The notes below the pieces were generated by a model, which saw nothing but the letters and a program-made list of their open reading frames with translations, searched no databases and was not told where the DNA came from. Source: Salmonella enterica subsp. enterica serovar Choleraesuis (GTDB lineage: Bacteria > Pseudomonadota > Gammaproteobacteria > Enterobacterales > Enterobacteriaceae). From it: a stretch of DNA of 64,000 nucleotides. Below are positions 51,363-61,943 of the stretch, one piece after another (positions within the stretch are counted from its first letter, which is position 1; the number at the start of each line of letters is the position of its first letter). Where the stretch lies: NCBI GenBank assembly GCA_022846635.1, contig AP025685.1, forward strand, positions 496,001 through 560,000, in the 5' to 3' direction. Both the position numbers and the translations under genes were made by a program.

Positions 51363-51381
51363 ATGAAACGCCGCGCTAACC

Positions 51382-51410
51382 TTGCTCTGGCACAGCCTGA
51401 AAGGTAGAAT
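51382..51410 (+). promoter_or_regulatory. Sigma-70 promoter of rpsO-pnp
   Basis: TTGCTC (51382-51387), 17 bp, TAGAAT (51405-51410), just after the truB stop. Predicted start near 51417. It corresponds in place to rpsO P1 of E. coli. Confidence 0.75.
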
Positions 51411-51438
51411 GTGGCGGCTTTATCTGAGGGTCGCTGAA

Positions 51439-51760
<322 letters not shown>

Positions 51761-51777
51761 GTATTTGCGAGTTTCAG

Positions 51778-51805
51778 AAAAAGGGGCCTTTATGGCCCCT
51801 TTTTT
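51778..51805. terminator. Terminator between rpsO and pnp
   Basis: AAAAAGGGGCC and GGCCCCTTTTTT arms with a 5-nt loop and a six-T run, 17 bp after rpsO. The flanking A tract allows it to work on the minus strand too. In E. coli this hairpin only partly stops transcription, so pnp is also read from rpsO. Confidence 0.92.
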
Positions 51806-51812
51806 CACCCAG

Positions 51813-51849
51813 AAGCAGCAATTGCAGATAAACTCATGTATTGTTGCTT
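51813..51849 (+). promoter_or_regulatory. pnp leader stem, probable RNase III site
   Basis: AAGCAGCAAT (51813-51822) pairs with ATTGTTGCTT (51840-51849) over ten positions with one G-U. In E. coli the pnp leader forms a long stem that RNase III cuts, after which PNPase triggers decay of its own mRNA. The role here is by analogy. Confidence 0.5.
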
Positions 51850-52000
51850 GCGGAGATCTTCATTGCATAGATTCGCGCGGCTAATGAGAGGCTTAGCTCA
51901 ATTTGAGCAGGTTTGTCATTAGTCGCGAGGAGCAAAGGAAGATCAGTGTAAAACGGCGTTTTGTGTCATCAGAATGCCTTATTGGATAAAGGACTCTATT

Positions 52001-54133
52001 TTGCTTAATCCTATCGTGAAAAAATTCCAGTACGGTCAGCATACCGTTACTATCGAAACTGGCATGATGGCTCGTCAGGCGACTGCAGCCGTTATGGTAA
52101 GCATGGACGACACTGCGGTATTCGTTACCGTTGTTGGTCAGAAAAAAGCGAAACCAGGTCAGGACTTCTTCCCTCTGACCGTTAACTATCAGGAGCGTAC
52201 CTACGCTGCTGGTCGTATTCCTGGTAGCTTCTTCCGCCGTGAAGGTCGTCCAAGCGAAGGCGAAACCCTGACTGCGCGTCTGATTGACCGCCCAATCCGT
52301 CCACTGTTCCCAGAAGGGTTCGTGAACGAAGTTCAGGTTATCGCGACCGTAGTTTCTATCAACCCACAGGTTAACCCTGATATCGTGGCAATGATCGGTG
52401 CTTCTGCAGCTCTGTCTCTGTCCGGTATTCCTTTCAACGGCCCAATCGGCTGCGCACGCGTTGGTTATATCAACGACCAGTACGTATTGAACCCAACCGC
52501 CGACGAGCTGAAAGAAAGCAAGCTGGATCTGGTTGTAGCGGGTACTGAAAGCGCTGTGCTGATGGTTGAATCCGAAGCTGAACTGCTGAGCGAAGACCAG
52601 ATGCTGGGTGCCGTAGTATTTGGCCACGATCAGCAGCAGGTTGTTATCCAGAACATCAATGAACTGGTTCGCGAAGCTGGCAAGCCACGCTGGGACTGGA
52701 AGCCGGAAGCGGCTAACGATGCTCTGAATGCGCGCGTTGCGGCTCTGGCAGAAACTCGTCTGAGCGATGCTTACCGCATCACCGACAAGCAGGAGCGTTA
52801 TGCTCAGGTTGATCTGATCAAATCAGAAACCATCGCAGCGCTGCTGGCAGAAGATGAATCCCTGGACGAAAACGAACTGGGTGAAATCCTGCACGCTATC
52901 GAAAAACACGTTGTTCGTAGCCGCGTACTGGCCGGTGAACCGCGTATCGATGGTCGTGAAAAAGACATGATCCGTGGTCTGGACGTGCGTACTGGCGTTC
53001 TGCCGCGTACTCACGGTTCCGCGCTGTTTACTCGTGGTGAAACTCAGGCGCTGGTTACCGCGACCCTGGGTACTGCCCGTGACGCGCAGACCCTGGATGA
53101 GCTGATGGGCGAACGTACCGACAGCTTCCTGTTCCATTACAACTTCCCTCCGTACTCCGTAGGTGAAACCGGTATGGTTGGCTCGCCAAAACGTCGTGAA
53201 ATTGGTCACGGTCGTCTGGCTAAGCGCGGCGTGCTGGCTGTAATGCCTAAAGCTGATGAATTCCCGTACACCGTACGTGTGGTTTCTGAAATCACCGAGT
53301 CTAACGGTTCTTCTTCCATGGCTTCCGTATGTGGTGCATCTCTGGCGCTGATGGATGCTGGCGTGCCGGTGAAAGCCGCCGTTGCTGGTATTGCGATGGG
53401 TCTGGTAAAAGAAGGCGAGAACTACGTAGTTCTGTCCGATATCCTGGGTGATGAAGACCACCTGGGCGATATGGACTTTAAAGTAGCCGGTTCTCGCGAC
53501 GGTATCACTGCACTGCAGATGGATATCAAAATTGAAGGTATCACCCGCGAAATCATGCAGGTGGCTCTGAACCAGGCTAAGGGTGCGCGTCTGCACATCC
53601 TGGGCGTTATGGAACAGGCTATCACTGCACCGCGTGGCGATATCTCTCAGTTTGCTCCACGCATTCACACCATCAAAATCAATCCGGACAAAATCAAAGA
53701 CGTGATTGGTAAAGGTGGTTCTGTTATCCGTGCGCTGACCGAAGAAACCGGCACTACTATCGAAATCGAAGATGACGGTACTGTGAAGATCGCTGCAACC
53801 GACGGTGAGAAAGCGAAACATGCTATCCGTCGTATTGAAGAGATCACTGCTGAAATCGAAGTTGGCCGTATCTACAACGGTAAAGTTACCCGTATCGTAG
53901 ACTTCGGTGCCTTCGTTGCTATTGGCGGCGGTAAAGAAGGTCTGGTTCACATCTCTCAGATTGCTGACAAGCGCGTAGAGAAAGTGACTGACTACCTGCA
54001 GATGGGTCAGGAAGTACCGGTTAAGGTACTGGAAGTTGACCGTCAGGGGCGCGTTCGCCTGAGCATGAAAGAAGCCGTAGAACAGCCAAAAGCTGAAGAA
54101 GCGGCGGCTCCGGCAGCACCAGAAGCAGAATAA
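52001..54133 (+). CDS. pnp: Polyribonucleotide nucleotidyltransferase
   Basis: Phosphorolytic 3'-5' exoribonuclease, a trimer and part of the RNA degradosome. It has 710 residues: two RNase PH domains (about 1-210 and 310-540) joined by a helical domain, then KH ([20 protein letters not shown]) and S1 ([26 protein letters not shown], in part). The tail is rich in A, P and E. The TTG at 52001 is the family start (M-L-N-P-I-V) and follows AAAGGA; an ATG at 51974 adds nine residues without support. Expression is probably controlled by its leader stem and by read-through from rpsO. Confidence 0.97.
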   Translation: MLNPIVKKFQYGQHTVTIETGMMARQATAAVMVSMDDTAVFVTVVGQKKAKPGQDFFPLTVNYQERTYAAGRIPGSFFRREGRPSEGETLTARLIDRPIRPLFPEGFVNEVQVIATVVSINPQVNPDIVAMIGASAALSLSGIPFNGPIGCARVGYINDQYVLNPTADELKESKLDLVVAGTESAVLMVESEAELLSEDQMLGAVVFGHDQQQVVIQNINELVREAGKPRWDWKPEAANDALNARVAALAETRLSDAYRITDKQERYAQVDLIKSETIAALLAEDESLDENELGEILHAIEKHVVRSRVLAGEPRIDGREKDMIRGLDVRTGVLPRTHGSALFTRGETQALVTATLGTARDAQTLDELMGERTDSFLFHYNFPPYSVGETGMVGSPKRREIGHGRLAKRGVLAVMPKADEFPYTVRVVSEITESNGSSSMASVCGASLALMDAGVPVKAAVAGIAMGLVKEGENYVVLSDILGDEDHLGDMDFKVAGSRDGITALQMDIKIEGITREIMQVALNQAKGARLHILGVMEQAITAPRGDISQFAPRIHTIKINPDKIKDVIGKGGSVIRALTEETGTTIEIEDDGTVKIAATDGEKAKHAIRRIEEITAEIEVGRIYNGKVTRIVDFGAFVAIGGGKEGLVHISQIADKRVEKVTDYLQMGQEVPVKVLEVDRQGRVRLSMKEAVEQPKAEEAAAPAAPEAE

Positions 54134-54146
54134 TTGTCATCCCTGT

Positions 54147-54176
54147 GCTCTCCATGGTGACATGGAGAGCCATTTT
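54147..54176 (+). terminator. Hairpin terminator after pnp
   Basis: GCTCTCCATG (54147-54156) and CATGGAGAGC (54161-54170) form a perfect 10-bp stem with a GTGA tetraloop, followed by CATTTTG. The weak T run suggests partial termination before nlpI. Confidence 0.7.
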
Positions 54177-54248
54177 GCATTCGGGCTGTAGCCAGTTAGC
54201 AGCCAGAGGACAGGACGTTCATCCAATAGTTGTCTTCGGGAGTGGGAA

Positions 54249-55133
54249 ATGAAGCCTTTGTTGCGCTGGTGTTTGGTTGCAGCGGCGATTACGCTGACAG
54301 GATGCAGCAACTCTTCCTGGCGTAGTAATGAAGTTCTTGCGGTGCCTTTGCAGCCTACGCTGCAGCAGGAGGTGATCCTGGCCCGTATGGAACAAATACT
54401 TGCCAGTCGGGCTTTGACCGATGATGAACGCGCACAGCTTTTATATGAGCGCGGAGTATTGTATGATAGTCTCGGTCTACGGGCACTAGCGCGCAATGAT
54501 TTTTCACAAGCGCTGGCTATCCGACCGGATATGCCTGAAGTATTCAATTACTTAGGCATTTACTTAACGCAGGCAGGCAATTTTGATGCTGCCTATGAAG
54601 CGTTTGATTCTGTACTTGAGCTTGATCCAACTTACAACTACGCGCATTTAAATCGCGGTATCGCCCTCTATTACGGTGGTCGTTACCAGCTTGCGCAAGA
54701 TGATCTGCTGGCGTTTTATCAAGACGATCCCAATGATCCTTTCCGTAGCCTGTGGCTCTATCTGGATGAAAGTAGTCTGGATAAAGATAAGGCGTTAACG
54801 TCGCTTAGGGCGCGTTACTCCAAATCGGATAAAGAGCAATGGGGATGGAACATTGTCGAGTTCTACCTTGGCGATATCAGCGAACAAGTGCTGATGGATC
54901 GTCTAAAGGCGGACGCAACGGATAACACCTCGCTCGCTGAGCATCTCAGTGAAACCAACTTCTATTTAGGTAAGCATTACCTAAGTCTGGGGGATAAGGA
55001 CAGCGCTTCGGCACTGTTCAAGTTAGCGGTTGCTAATAACGTACATAACTACGTTGAGCACCGTTATGCATTGTTGGAATTAGCGCTCTTGGGCCAGGAG
55101 CAAGAAGACCTGGCAGAATCGGACCAGCAATAG
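54249..55133 (+). CDS. nlpI: Lipoprotein NlpI
   Basis: Outer-membrane lipoprotein that acts as an adaptor for the protease Prc and for peptidoglycan endopeptidases such as MepS. It is 294 residues. The lipobox LTGC places the lipidated cysteine at residue 19 after [22 protein letters not shown] repeats fill about 60-200, for example [21 protein letters not shown] and [22 protein letters not shown] (in part). It lies between pnp and deaD, as in E. coli. Confidence 0.95.
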   Translation: MKPLLRWCLVAAAITLTGCSNSSWRSNEVLAVPLQPTLQQEVILARMEQILASRALTDDERAQLLYERGVLYDSLGLRALARNDFSQALAIRPDMPEVFNYLGIYLTQAGNFDAAYEAFDSVLELDPTYNYAHLNRGIALYYGGRYQLAQDDLLAFYQDDPNDPFRSLWLYLDESSLDKDKALTSLRARYSKSDKEQWGWNIVEFYLGDISEQVLMDRLKADATDNTSLAEHLSETNFYLGKHYLSLGDKDSASALFKLAVANNVHNYVEHRYALLELALLGQEQEDLAESDQQ

Positions 55134-55237
55134 CTGACGAACATATCAGCCCAAAATATCTTGTAAGTCATCATCTTAACGGGTGAGGGCGTTTTTGTTC
55201 GTTAAATTAACTACTTTGAGCCGGTTCACACTTTTCA

Positions 55238-55318
55238 ATGAAAATTGCTGATCAATTTCACGATGAGTTATGTAGACTGGCCGCCACTTACATTGAGGCA
55301 CTTGCACTACATGGCTGA
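55238..55318 (+). CDS. yrbN: Small protein YrbN upstream of deaD
   Basis: A 26-codon reading frame starting [16 protein letters not shown] and ending EALALHG, recognisable as YrbN, a small protein confirmed in E. coli in the same place. It overlaps the deaD ATG by 8 bp (stop TGA at 55316-55318), which suggests that its translation is coupled to deaD. Its conservation also explains why the other frame upstream of deaD looks conserved. No motif or membrane segment is seen; it may act mainly as an upstream reading frame controlling deaD. Confidence 0.85.
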   Translation: MKIADQFHDELCRLAATYIEALALHG

Positions 55319-57218
55319 ATTCGAAACCACTTTTTCCGATCTGGGCCTGAAGGCTCCAATCCTTGAAGCTCTTAACGATCTGGGTTACGAAAAACCATCT
55401 CCAATCCAGGCTGCGTGCATTCCGCACCTGCTTGAAGGCCGCGACGTACTGGGTATGGCCCAGACGGGCAGCGGTAAAACTGCGGCATTTTCTCTGCCAC
55501 TGCTGAATAATATTGATGCCGATCTGCGCGCTCCGCAGATTCTGGTTCTGGCTCCTACCCGCGAATTGGCGGTTCAGGTTGCCGAAGCTGCTACTGAATT
55601 CTCTAAACATATGCGTAGCGTTAACGTTCTGGCCCTGTATGGCGGTCAGCGTTATGACGTACAGCTGCGCGCTCTGCGTCAGGGCCCACAGATTGTGGTT
55701 GGTACTCCAGGCCGTCTGCTGGATCACCTGAAACGCGGTACTCTGGATCTTTCTAACCTGAAAGGTCTGGTGCTGGACGAAGCTGATGAAATGCTGCGTA
55801 TGGGCTTCATCGAAGACGTTGAAACCATCATGGCGCAGATCCCGGAAGGTCATCAGACCGCTCTGTTCTCGGCAACTATGCCAGAAGCAATCCGTCGCAT
55901 CACTCGTCGCTTCATGAAGGATCCTCAGGAAGTTAAAATTCAGACCAGCGTAAATACTCGTCCGGATATCAGCCAGAGCTACTGGACTGCTTACGGTATG
56001 CGTAAAAACGAAGCGCTGGTTCGTTTCCTCGAAGCTGAGGATTTTGACGCGGCAATCATCTTCGTTCGCACCAAAAACGCGACCCTGGAAGTTGCTGAAG
56101 CCCTGGAACGCAGCGGCTACAGCAGTGCTGCTCTGAACGGCGACATGAACCAGGCTCTGCGTGAGCAGACTCTGGAGCGCCTGAAAGATGGTCGTCTGGA
56201 TATCCTGATTGCCACCGACGTTGCGGCTCGTGGTCTGGACGTTGAGCGTATCAGCCTGGTTGTTAACTACGACATCCCAATGGATGCTGAATCTTACGTT
56301 CACCGTATCGGCCGTACCGGTCGTGCCGGTCGTGCCGGTCGCGCTCTGCTGTTTGTTGAAAACCGCGAACGTCGTCTGCTGCGTAACATTGAACGCACCA
56401 TGAAGCTGACCATTCCAGAAGTAGAGCTGCCTAACGCAGAACTGCTGGGCAAACGTCGTCTGGAAAAATTTGCCGCTAAAGTTCAGCAGCAGCTGGAAAG
56501 CAGCGATCTGGATCAGTACCGCGCGCTGCTGGCTAAAATCCAGCCGGTTGCCGAAGGTGAGGAACTGGATCTTGAAACGCTGGCCGCTGCGCTGCTGAAA
56601 ATGGCCCAGGGCGAACGTACCCTGATCGTTCCACCTGATGCACCGATGCGTCCACGTCGTGAATTCCGTGACCGTGACGATCGCGGCCCTCGTGACCGTA
56701 ACGACCGTGGTCCGCGTGGCGATCGTGAAGATCGTCCTCGTCGTGAGCGTCGTGACGTTGGTGATATGGAACTGTATCGCATTGAAGTTGGCCGTGATGA
56801 CGGTGTTGAAGTTCGTCATATCGTTGGCGCTATCGCTAACGAAGGTGATATCAGCAGCCGTTACATTGGTAACATCAAGCTGTTCGCTTCCCACTCAACT
56901 ATCGAGCTGCCAAAAGGTATGCCGGGTGACGTTCTGCAGCACTTTACCCGTACCCGCATCCTGAACAAACCAATGAACATGCAGCTGCTGGGCGATGCTC
57001 AGCCTCGTCCTGACCGCGGCGGTGAACGTCGTGGCGGTGGCCGCGGTGGTTTTGGCGGTGAGCGTCGTGAAGGTAATGGCGGTGGCCGTCGCTTCGGTGG
57101 CAATAACGAACGTCGTGAAGGCGGTGGTCGTTTCAGCGGTGAACGCCGTGAAGGTGGCCGTGGCCCGCGTCGTGACGACAACGGTTCTGCTCCACGCCGT
57201 CGTTTTAACGACGCATAA
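55311..57218 (+). CDS. deaD: ATP-dependent RNA helicase DeaD (CsdA)
   Basis: Cold-shock DEAD-box helicase acting in 50S assembly and mRNA decay. It has 635 residues: Q motif ([19 protein letters not shown]), Walker A AQTGSGKT (K56), [32 protein letters not shown], and in domain 2 [19 protein letters not shown] and [12 protein letters not shown] DbpA-like RNA-binding domain (about 480-555) is followed by a basic tail built of GERREGG-type repeats. The ATG at 55311 ([10 protein letters not shown]) is chosen; longer in-frame starts overlap yrbN. It is followed by a terminator. Confidence 0.96.
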   Translation: MAEFETTFSDLGLKAPILEALNDLGYEKPSPIQAACIPHLLEGRDVLGMAQTGSGKTAAFSLPLLNNIDADLRAPQILVLAPTRELAVQVAEAATEFSKHMRSVNVLALYGGQRYDVQLRALRQGPQIVVGTPGRLLDHLKRGTLDLSNLKGLVLDEADEMLRMGFIEDVETIMAQIPEGHQTALFSATMPEAIRRITRRFMKDPQEVKIQTSVNTRPDISQSYWTAYGMRKNEALVRFLEAEDFDAAIIFVRTKNATLEVAEALERSGYSSAALNGDMNQALREQTLERLKDGRLDILIATDVAARGLDVERISLVVNYDIPMDAESYVHRIGRTGRAGRAGRALLFVENRERRLLRNIERTMKLTIPEVELPNAELLGKRRLEKFAAKVQQQLESSDLDQYRALLAKIQPVAEGEELDLETLAAALLKMAQGERTLIVPPDAPMRPRREFRDRDDRGPRDRNDRGPRGDREDRPRRERRDVGDMELYRIEVGRDDGVEVRHIVGAIANEGDISSRYIGNIKLFASHSTIELPKGMPGDVLQHFTRTRILNKPMNMQLLGDAQPRPDRGGERRGGGRGGFGGERREGNGGGRRFGGNNERREGGGRFSGERREGGRGPRRDDNGSAPRRRFNDA

Positions 57219-57260
57219 GCATAGCGGTAATCACTTTGCTTTAGCTGAATAAGCGCTAAT

Positions 57261-57293
57261 AAAAGCCCTGATATTTATATCGGGGCTTTTTTA
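57261..57293 (+). terminator. Rho-independent terminator of deaD
   Basis: AAAAGCCCTGATA and TATCGGGGCTTTT arms (one G-U pair) with a 4-nt loop and six T, 42 bp after deaD. Confidence 0.92.
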
Positions 57294-57410
57294 TATCAAT
57301 TGACCTCTCCTGAATAAAGCACATCAACCTTGCCAGCCGTAAGTCATACCTTCTGCCACGGTTCCCATCCGCAAAGCATTTTTACCCGGATGCCTCATTA
57401 CGTTGCCGGT

Positions 57411-57428
57411 TGTAAATTTTTATAAACA
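57411..57428. promoter_or_regulatory. Candidate TyrR box upstream of mtr
   Basis: TGTAAA-N6-TAAACA resembles the TyrR box TGTAAA-N6-TTTACA (ten of twelve positions). It lies about 55 bp upstream of the predicted mtr -10. In E. coli TyrR activates mtr from boxes in this position. Confidence 0.55.
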
Positions 57429-57466
57429 GTTTCGATATGTGCGATCGTAGTCTTTTTCTTCTGCTT

Positions 57467-57488
57467 TGTACTCATGTACTGGTACAAT
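57467..57488 (+). promoter_or_regulatory. mtr promoter core with TrpR operator
   Basis: The block TGTACTCATGTACTGGTACA (from 57467) contains GTAC repeats in the pattern of the E. coli mtr TrpR operator, and overlaps the -10-like TACAAT (57483-57488). TrpR with tryptophan would therefore block the promoter. No good -35 is visible, consistent with an activator-dependent promoter. Confidence 0.65.
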
Positions 57489-57542
57489 ACCGCAGCCAGG
57501 CCAATGAATGGCCGACTTTTATTCATCCACTAGGATTAGGTA

Positions 57543-58787
57543 ATGAGCACAGCGACAGTTTCACCTTCCAGGCCCTCCATCTGGGGCGGCGTAATGATTA
57601 TTGGCGGTACCATAATTGGTGCCGGGATGTTCTCGCTTCCTGTAGTCATGTCTGGTGCCTGGTTTTTCTGGTCGCTGGCGGCACTGGTATTTACCTGGTT
57701 CTGCATGTTGCATTCCGGTTTGATGATTCTTGAGGCTAACCTCAATTATCGTATCGGTGCCAGCTTCGATACCATGACGCGCGATCTGCTGGGCCGTGGC
57801 TGGACTATTATCAACGGCCTGTCGATAGCGTTTGTACTGTATATCCTGACCTACGCATACATATCGGCCAGTGGTTCCATCCTGCATCACACCTTTGGAG
57901 AGATGTCTCTGTCGGTATCGCCACGCCTGGCTGGGCTGGTGTTCGCGTTGCTGGTAGCGTTTATTGTCTGGTTAAGTACTAAAGCTGTGAGCCGGATGAC
58001 CGCCATTGTGCTGGGCGCAAAAGTCATCACCTTTTTCTTAACTTTCGGCAGCCTGCTTGGGCATGTTTCAGCTCCCACGTTATTTAATGTGGCGGAAGAG
58101 CATCCAAGCTATATGCCATATCTGTTGATGACGCTGCCGTTTTGCCTGGCATCATTTGGCTACCACGGAAACGTGCCAAGCCTGATGAAGTATTACGGTA
58201 AAGATCCGCGCACCATCGTCCGCTGCCTGACTTATGGCACGCTGCTGGCGCTGGGGCTGTATGTTATCTGGCTGCTGGGCACCATGGGTAACCTGCCGCG
58301 TCACGACTTTATTGCTATTGCAGATAAAGGCGGCAATATTGATGTGCTGGTGCAGGCATTGAGCGGCGTACTCAATAGCAAAACGCTAAACCTGTTGCTG
58401 GTGGTATTTTCTAACTTCGCGGTTGCCAGTTCATTTCTGGGTGTAACGCTGGGCTTGTTTGATTACCTGGCCGATCTTTTCAAATTCGATGACAGCCGTA
58501 TCGGCCGTCTGAAAACCGCAGCTATCACCTTCATCCCACCTATTTTAGGTGGATTGTTGTTCCCTAACGGGTTCCTCTACGCGATTGGTTATGCCGGGCT
58601 TGCGGCAACTATCTGGGCGGCAATTGTTCCCGCACTGCTGGCCCGGGCCGCGCGTAAACGCTTCGGTAGCCCTCAGTTTCGGGTCTGGGGTGGTCAGGGG
58701 ATGATAATCCTGATTTTGGTGTTCGGGGTGGGAAACGCAGTGGTACATATCTTGTCGACATTCGATTTGCTGCCGGTCTATAAGTAA
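57543..58787 (+). CDS. mtr: High-affinity tryptophan permease Mtr
   Basis: Inner-membrane proton-coupled tryptophan importer of the aromatic amino acid (ArAAP/HAAAP) family. It has 414 residues and about 11 membrane helices. Conserved stretches are [20 protein letters not shown] near the N terminus, [37 protein letters not shown] and [20 protein letters not shown] (in short runs). Length and motifs match E. coli Mtr rather than TnaB or TyrP, and the TrpR and TyrR sites upstream support this. It ends before a bidirectional terminator. Confidence 0.95.
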   Translation: MSTATVSPSRPSIWGGVMIIGGTIIGAGMFSLPVVMSGAWFFWSLAALVFTWFCMLHSGLMILEANLNYRIGASFDTMTRDLLGRGWTIINGLSIAFVLYILTYAYISASGSILHHTFGEMSLSVSPRLAGLVFALLVAFIVWLSTKAVSRMTAIVLGAKVITFFLTFGSLLGHVSAPTLFNVAEEHPSYMPYLLMTLPFCLASFGYHGNVPSLMKYYGKDPRTIVRCLTYGTLLALGLYVIWLLGTMGNLPRHDFIAIADKGGNIDVLVQALSGVLNSKTLNLLLVVFSNFAVASSFLGVTLGLFDYLADLFKFDDSRIGRLKTAAITFIPPILGGLLFPNGFLYAIGYAGLAATIWAAIVPALLARAARKRFGSPQFRVWGGQGMIILILVFGVGNAVVHILSTFDLLPVYK

Positions 58788-58799
58788 TAACCCTCTGAG

Positions 58800-58826
58800 A
58801 AAAAGGAGCGCGATGCGCTCCTTTTT
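58800..58826. terminator. Terminator between mtr and yhbW
   Basis: AAAAGGAGCGC and GCGCTCCTTTT arms with a 2-4 nt apex; A and T tracts on both sides fit the convergent mtr and yhbW genes. Confidence 0.9.
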
Positions 58827-58849
58827 ACTGTCGATTGGCAGAAGCGGTA

Positions 58850-59857
58850 TTAACCAAGTTCTTCCCGCACTTGCATTGCCAGATCGAATGAATGCAGCCT
58901 GGCCTGATGATCGAATATCTGGCCATTAACCATAATCTCATCAGCTTCAGTTTCCCGCAGCGTGGCCAGCAGGCCGTGGCGGATTTTTGCTTTGTCCCCG
59001 ACCAGAGACATCGCCAGCGCGCGTTCAACTCCATACTGCTCTGATGGGCTCCAGAACCCCTCCATATTTTCAATTGGAGCAGGTAGCGGGCCGCTTTCGC
59101 CGCGACGTAGCTTCACGAATGCCTGCTGCATTGAGCTAAACAGATATTGCGCATCGCGATTACTGTCGGCGGCAATGATGTTGATACAGACCATGGCATA
59201 AGGCTTTTCAAGCCGCTCTGAAGGCTTGAAGTTAGCGCGGTAGAGCGCAAGGGCCTGGTGCAGCATGTCTGGAGCAAAATGGGAAGCGAAGGCGAATGGC
59301 AGTCCAAGCTGTGCAGCAAGCTGTGCGCTATACAGGCTAGAGCCTAGCAACCACACCGGGATTTTGGTGCCATATCCAGGTACCGGACGGACGGCAGGTG
59401 CCGGATCCCGGGCATCGAACCAGTCGACAATCTCTGTGACATCCCGAGGGAAGTTGTCTACGTCGTTGTTCATATGGCGACGCAGAGCCATCATGGTACG
59501 CTGATCGCTGCCCGGCGCTCGCCCCAGGCCGAGATCTATCCTTCCCGGATATAGCGTCTCTAAGGTGCCGAACTGCTCGGCAATGACCAGCGGAGAGTGG
59601 TTAGGCAACATGACGCCACCGGAGCCAAGATGCAGCGTGCGGGTATTCGCAGCCAGAAAGCCAATTAAAACCGAAGTGGCGGCGCTGGCGATGCCGGACA
59701 TATTATGGTGTTCAGCCAGCCAGTAGCGGTGATAACCGCGCCGTTCAGATAATTGAGCTAAATCTAGAGAGCGAGAAAAAGCATCGCTTGCGGTGGCGTT
59801 AGCCGGGATTGGCGCCAGATCCAGCACCGAGAAGGGTACGGAGATTTTGTCGGTCAT
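58850..59857 (-). CDS. yhbW: Luciferase-like monooxygenase YhbW
   Basis: A 335-residue member of the bacterial luciferase-like flavin monooxygenase family; the substrate is unknown. It starts [20 protein letters not shown]. Family blocks are [60 protein letters not shown] and [28 protein letters not shown] (in parts), all typical of the FMN-binding barrel. It stands between mtr and ubiV, as in E. coli. A 200-bp gap follows on its upstream side, in which no certain promoter was found. Confidence 0.93.
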   Translation of the reverse strand: MTDKISVPFSVLDLAPIPANATASDAFSRSLDLAQLSERRGYHRYWLAEHHNMSGIASAATSVLIGFLAANTRTLHLGSGGVMLPNHSPLVIAEQFGTLETLYPGRIDLGLGRAPGSDQRTMMALRRHMNNDVDNFPRDVTEIVDWFDARDPAPAVRPVPGYGTKIPVWLLGSSLYSAQLAAQLGLPFAFASHFAPDMLHQALALYRANFKPSERLEKPYAMVCINIIAADSNRDAQYLFSSMQQAFVKLRRGESGPLPAPIENMEGFWSPSEQYGVERALAMSLVGDKAKIRHGLLATLRETEADEIMVNGQIFDHQARLHSFDLAMQVREELG

Positions 59858-60057
59858 AAAAACTCACTTTGTTGCGCCTGGAACATCGGAACGAACCCAG
59901 GTACCAGCATCATCAGATTGAAGGTCTTTATCCGGCTTAGTGCGCCAGAAAAGCTGCATCTTCAATACTGCTATAAACCTCTACCAATAAGGTTAACAAA
60001 GTGAGCTGTTATTGTGCATTAAATGTTGCTTGCGCCTGATTTCTCAGACGCATAGTT

Positions 60058-60939
60058 TTAGCCTTCGACCAGCTCCAGGCCCGCAAGGCGACGCCAGTAG
60101 CCATTGCAATCGCTCTGATTTACTAGCTCAAGCGGGTGCTGTCCTTGCTCATTAGCCCGGAAACTATCAATGGTAGCCAGCGTTTCGTTGCCCAACGGGG
60201 ACAGGCGCACCATATCGACCAGCCCCTGCATTGAACTCAGTTCATTGCCGAGGTTATAGACGTAACCACTCATGGTCTGAATACCGTTGAGGGTAAACAC
60301 CGTTTGGTTTTCCTGGGAGCGTACGGTACGGCCCTGTGGATATTTGATGCAGCAGGTTTCACACTCATCTTTCGGACGATCTTCTGAGCGGGCGGTAAAG
60401 CAGCGGGCTGAGTAGGCCAGCGGCAGATGGCCATAGCTCAGCACTTCTACCTCGAACTTATCGCGGATGCCAAGCTCTGTGCACTGATCCAGCAGCTTGA
60501 CCAGCCAGTCGCGGGAAAGCTCTACCGGCATACACCAGCGCATCATGCCTTGTTTCTGCAACAGACGCAGGGTCACGGCGTTATAGCAGTTGAGGGCATG
60601 GCCAGCCACAAACGGCAGCTTGCGCTCAGCGGCCATATTTACGGTGCCGAAATCATTGGCCTCGACGATAAAGTCGCCATTCTCTACATAGCGTTTAAGC
60701 TCACCGACTTCTGAAGGGGCCTGCACTAATGCCAACGTTGATAGCACCACTTGCTTACCGCTGGCAGCCAGCATTTTAGCCATATCCAGCCAGTCTGCCG
60801 TTTTGGTCTCCCGGCGCTTGCTGCATACGGATTCACCCAGATAGATGGTATCGGCGCTGCTGGTGGCGGCTTGCTGATAAAACTGTTCCAGCTTCTCTTT
60901 TGGCCAGTAGTAAAGAACCGGGCCTAACGAATACTTCAT
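60058..60939 (-). CDS. ubiV: O2-independent ubiquinone biosynthesis protein UbiV
   Basis: U32-peptidase-family Fe-S protein that with UbiU hydroxylates the ubiquinone ring without oxygen. It has 293 residues. The four [4Fe-4S] cysteines of the E. coli protein are present at C39 (GESVCSKRR), C180 (YSARCFTAR), C193 and C197 (DECETCCIKY). The ATG at 60939 (MKYSLGPVLYYWPKE) follows AGGAG and matches the family. It lies 8 bp after ubiU in one operon. ispB, which makes the quinone tail, is also in this window. Confidence 0.95.
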   Translation of the reverse strand: MKYSLGPVLYYWPKEKLEQFYQQAATSSADTIYLGESVCSKRRETKTADWLDMAKMLAASGKQVVLSTLALVQAPSEVGELKRYVENGDFIVEANDFGTVNMAAERKLPFVAGHALNCYNAVTLRLLQKQGMMRWCMPVELSRDWLVKLLDQCTELGIRDKFEVEVLSYGHLPLAYSARCFTARSEDRPKDECETCCIKYPQGRTVRSQENQTVFTLNGIQTMSGYVYNLGNELSSMQGLVDMVRLSPLGNETLATIDSFRANEQGQHPLELVNQSDCNGYWRRLAGLELVEG

Positions 60940-60947
60940 GGTATCTC

Positions 60948-61943
60948 CTACTGCCATTTACGGTGATAAGCGCCAAGGGTGGTTTGCGTGCCTTCCGCCA
61001 TAGCGCCCAGACACTCCGACCATTCCGGCTGAGCGATATAACCTTTAGGGTCAGCCATGCAGCGGTCAATGGCCTGACGCCATACTTTCGCGACCTGTGA
61101 AACGTAGGCCGGGCTGCGCTGGCGCCCTTCGATTTTCACCGAGGCGATATTAGCGGCCAGCAGTTCAGGCAGCAGTTCAAGAGTATTAAGACTGGTAGGC
61201 TCTTCCAGCGCGTGGTAGCGCACATCATCGACCATATAGCGGCCTTTACACAGTGTTGGATAGCCTGCGTTCTCGCCATCCTGATAGCGGTCAATCAACA
61301 CACCATTCAGACGCGATTCCAGCCCCTGCGGGGTTTGCTGCCAGCGCACGAAGCTGGCCGGTGAGCATGCGCCAACGGTGTTTGGCGATTCGCCGGTCAA
61401 ATAAGAGGAGAGATAGCAACGGCCTTCGGCCATGATACACAGGCTGCCAAAGGCGAATACCTCCAGCGGTACCGGTGTGACGCGTGCCAGCTGTTTTACC
61501 TGATGCATGGAGAGCACGCGAGGCAATACAACACGGCCCACATCGAAGTGGTTTTTATAGAAGCGGATGGCCTCTTCATTGGTTGCAGAAGCCTGCACTG
61601 ATACGTGGCGCTCAATATGTGGATAACGCTCAGCGGCATATTCCAGTACGGCGATATCAGCCAGAATTAATGCATCAGCGCCAAGCTGTGCGGCCATATC
61701 TACAGCGCGCTGCCAGCGGGCATAGCCGTCTGGATGAGCAAATGTATTGATGGCAATGTGTAATTTGCGACCGTGCCGATGGACAAAATCTACCGCTTCC
61801 TTAAGCTTTTTCTCGGTAAAGTTCAGACCGGCAAAATGGCGGGCGTTGGTGTCGTCTTTGAGACCGATATAAACCGCATCGGCTCCGTTTTCGATGGCCG
61901 CCTTAAGGGCAGGTAAGTTCCCGGCGGGGCAAAGCAGCTCCAT
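60948..61943 (-). CDS. ubiU: O2-independent ubiquinone biosynthesis protein UbiU
   Basis: Partner of UbiV in anaerobic hydroxylation of ubiquinone precursors, with prephenate as the oxygen donor in E. coli. It is 331 residues and starts MELLCPAGNLPALKAAIENG. The four cluster cysteines C169, C176, C193 and C232 are all kept, with GSLCIMAEGRCYLSSYLTG as the most typical stretch. It is divergent from ubiT, so the three anaerobic genes share a 253-bp control region. A TTGAT half-site at 62048-62052 there could be part of an FNR site but is not convincing. Confidence 0.95.
   Translation of the reverse strand: MELLCPAGNLPALKAAIENGADAVYIGLKDDTNARHFAGLNFTEKKLKEAVDFVHRHGRKLHIAINTFAHPDGYARWQRAVDMAAQLGADALILADIAVLEYAAERYPHIERHVSVQASATNEEAIRFYKNHFDVGRVVLPRVLSMHQVKQLARVTPVPLEVFAFGSLCIMAEGRCYLSSYLTGESPNTVGACSPASFVRWQQTPQGLESRLNGVLIDRYQDGENAGYPTLCKGRYMVDDVRYHALEEPTSLNTLELLPELLAANIASVKIEGRQRSPAYVSQVAKVWRQAIDRCMADPKGYIAQPEWSECLGAMAEGTQTTLGAYHRKWQ

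Noticed and set aside
52823..53950. Long minus-strand frame (375 codons) opposite pnp
   Set aside because: Antisense shadow of a codon-biased gene with no recognisable protein features.
55245..55310. N-terminal extension of DeaD by about 22 residues
   Set aside because: The conserved bases code for yrbN in another frame, no Shine-Dalgarno precedes the upstream starts, and the helicase Q-motif region begins normally at 55311.
55176..56894. Long minus-strand frame (572 codons) opposite deaD
   Set aside because: Antisense shadow; Gln/Thr/Phe-rich low-information translation without domains.
57000..57180. GGTGAACGTCGTGAAGG-like repeats as a mobile or intergenic repeat
   Set aside because: They encode the basic Gly/Arg-rich C-terminal tail of DeaD, a known variable region.
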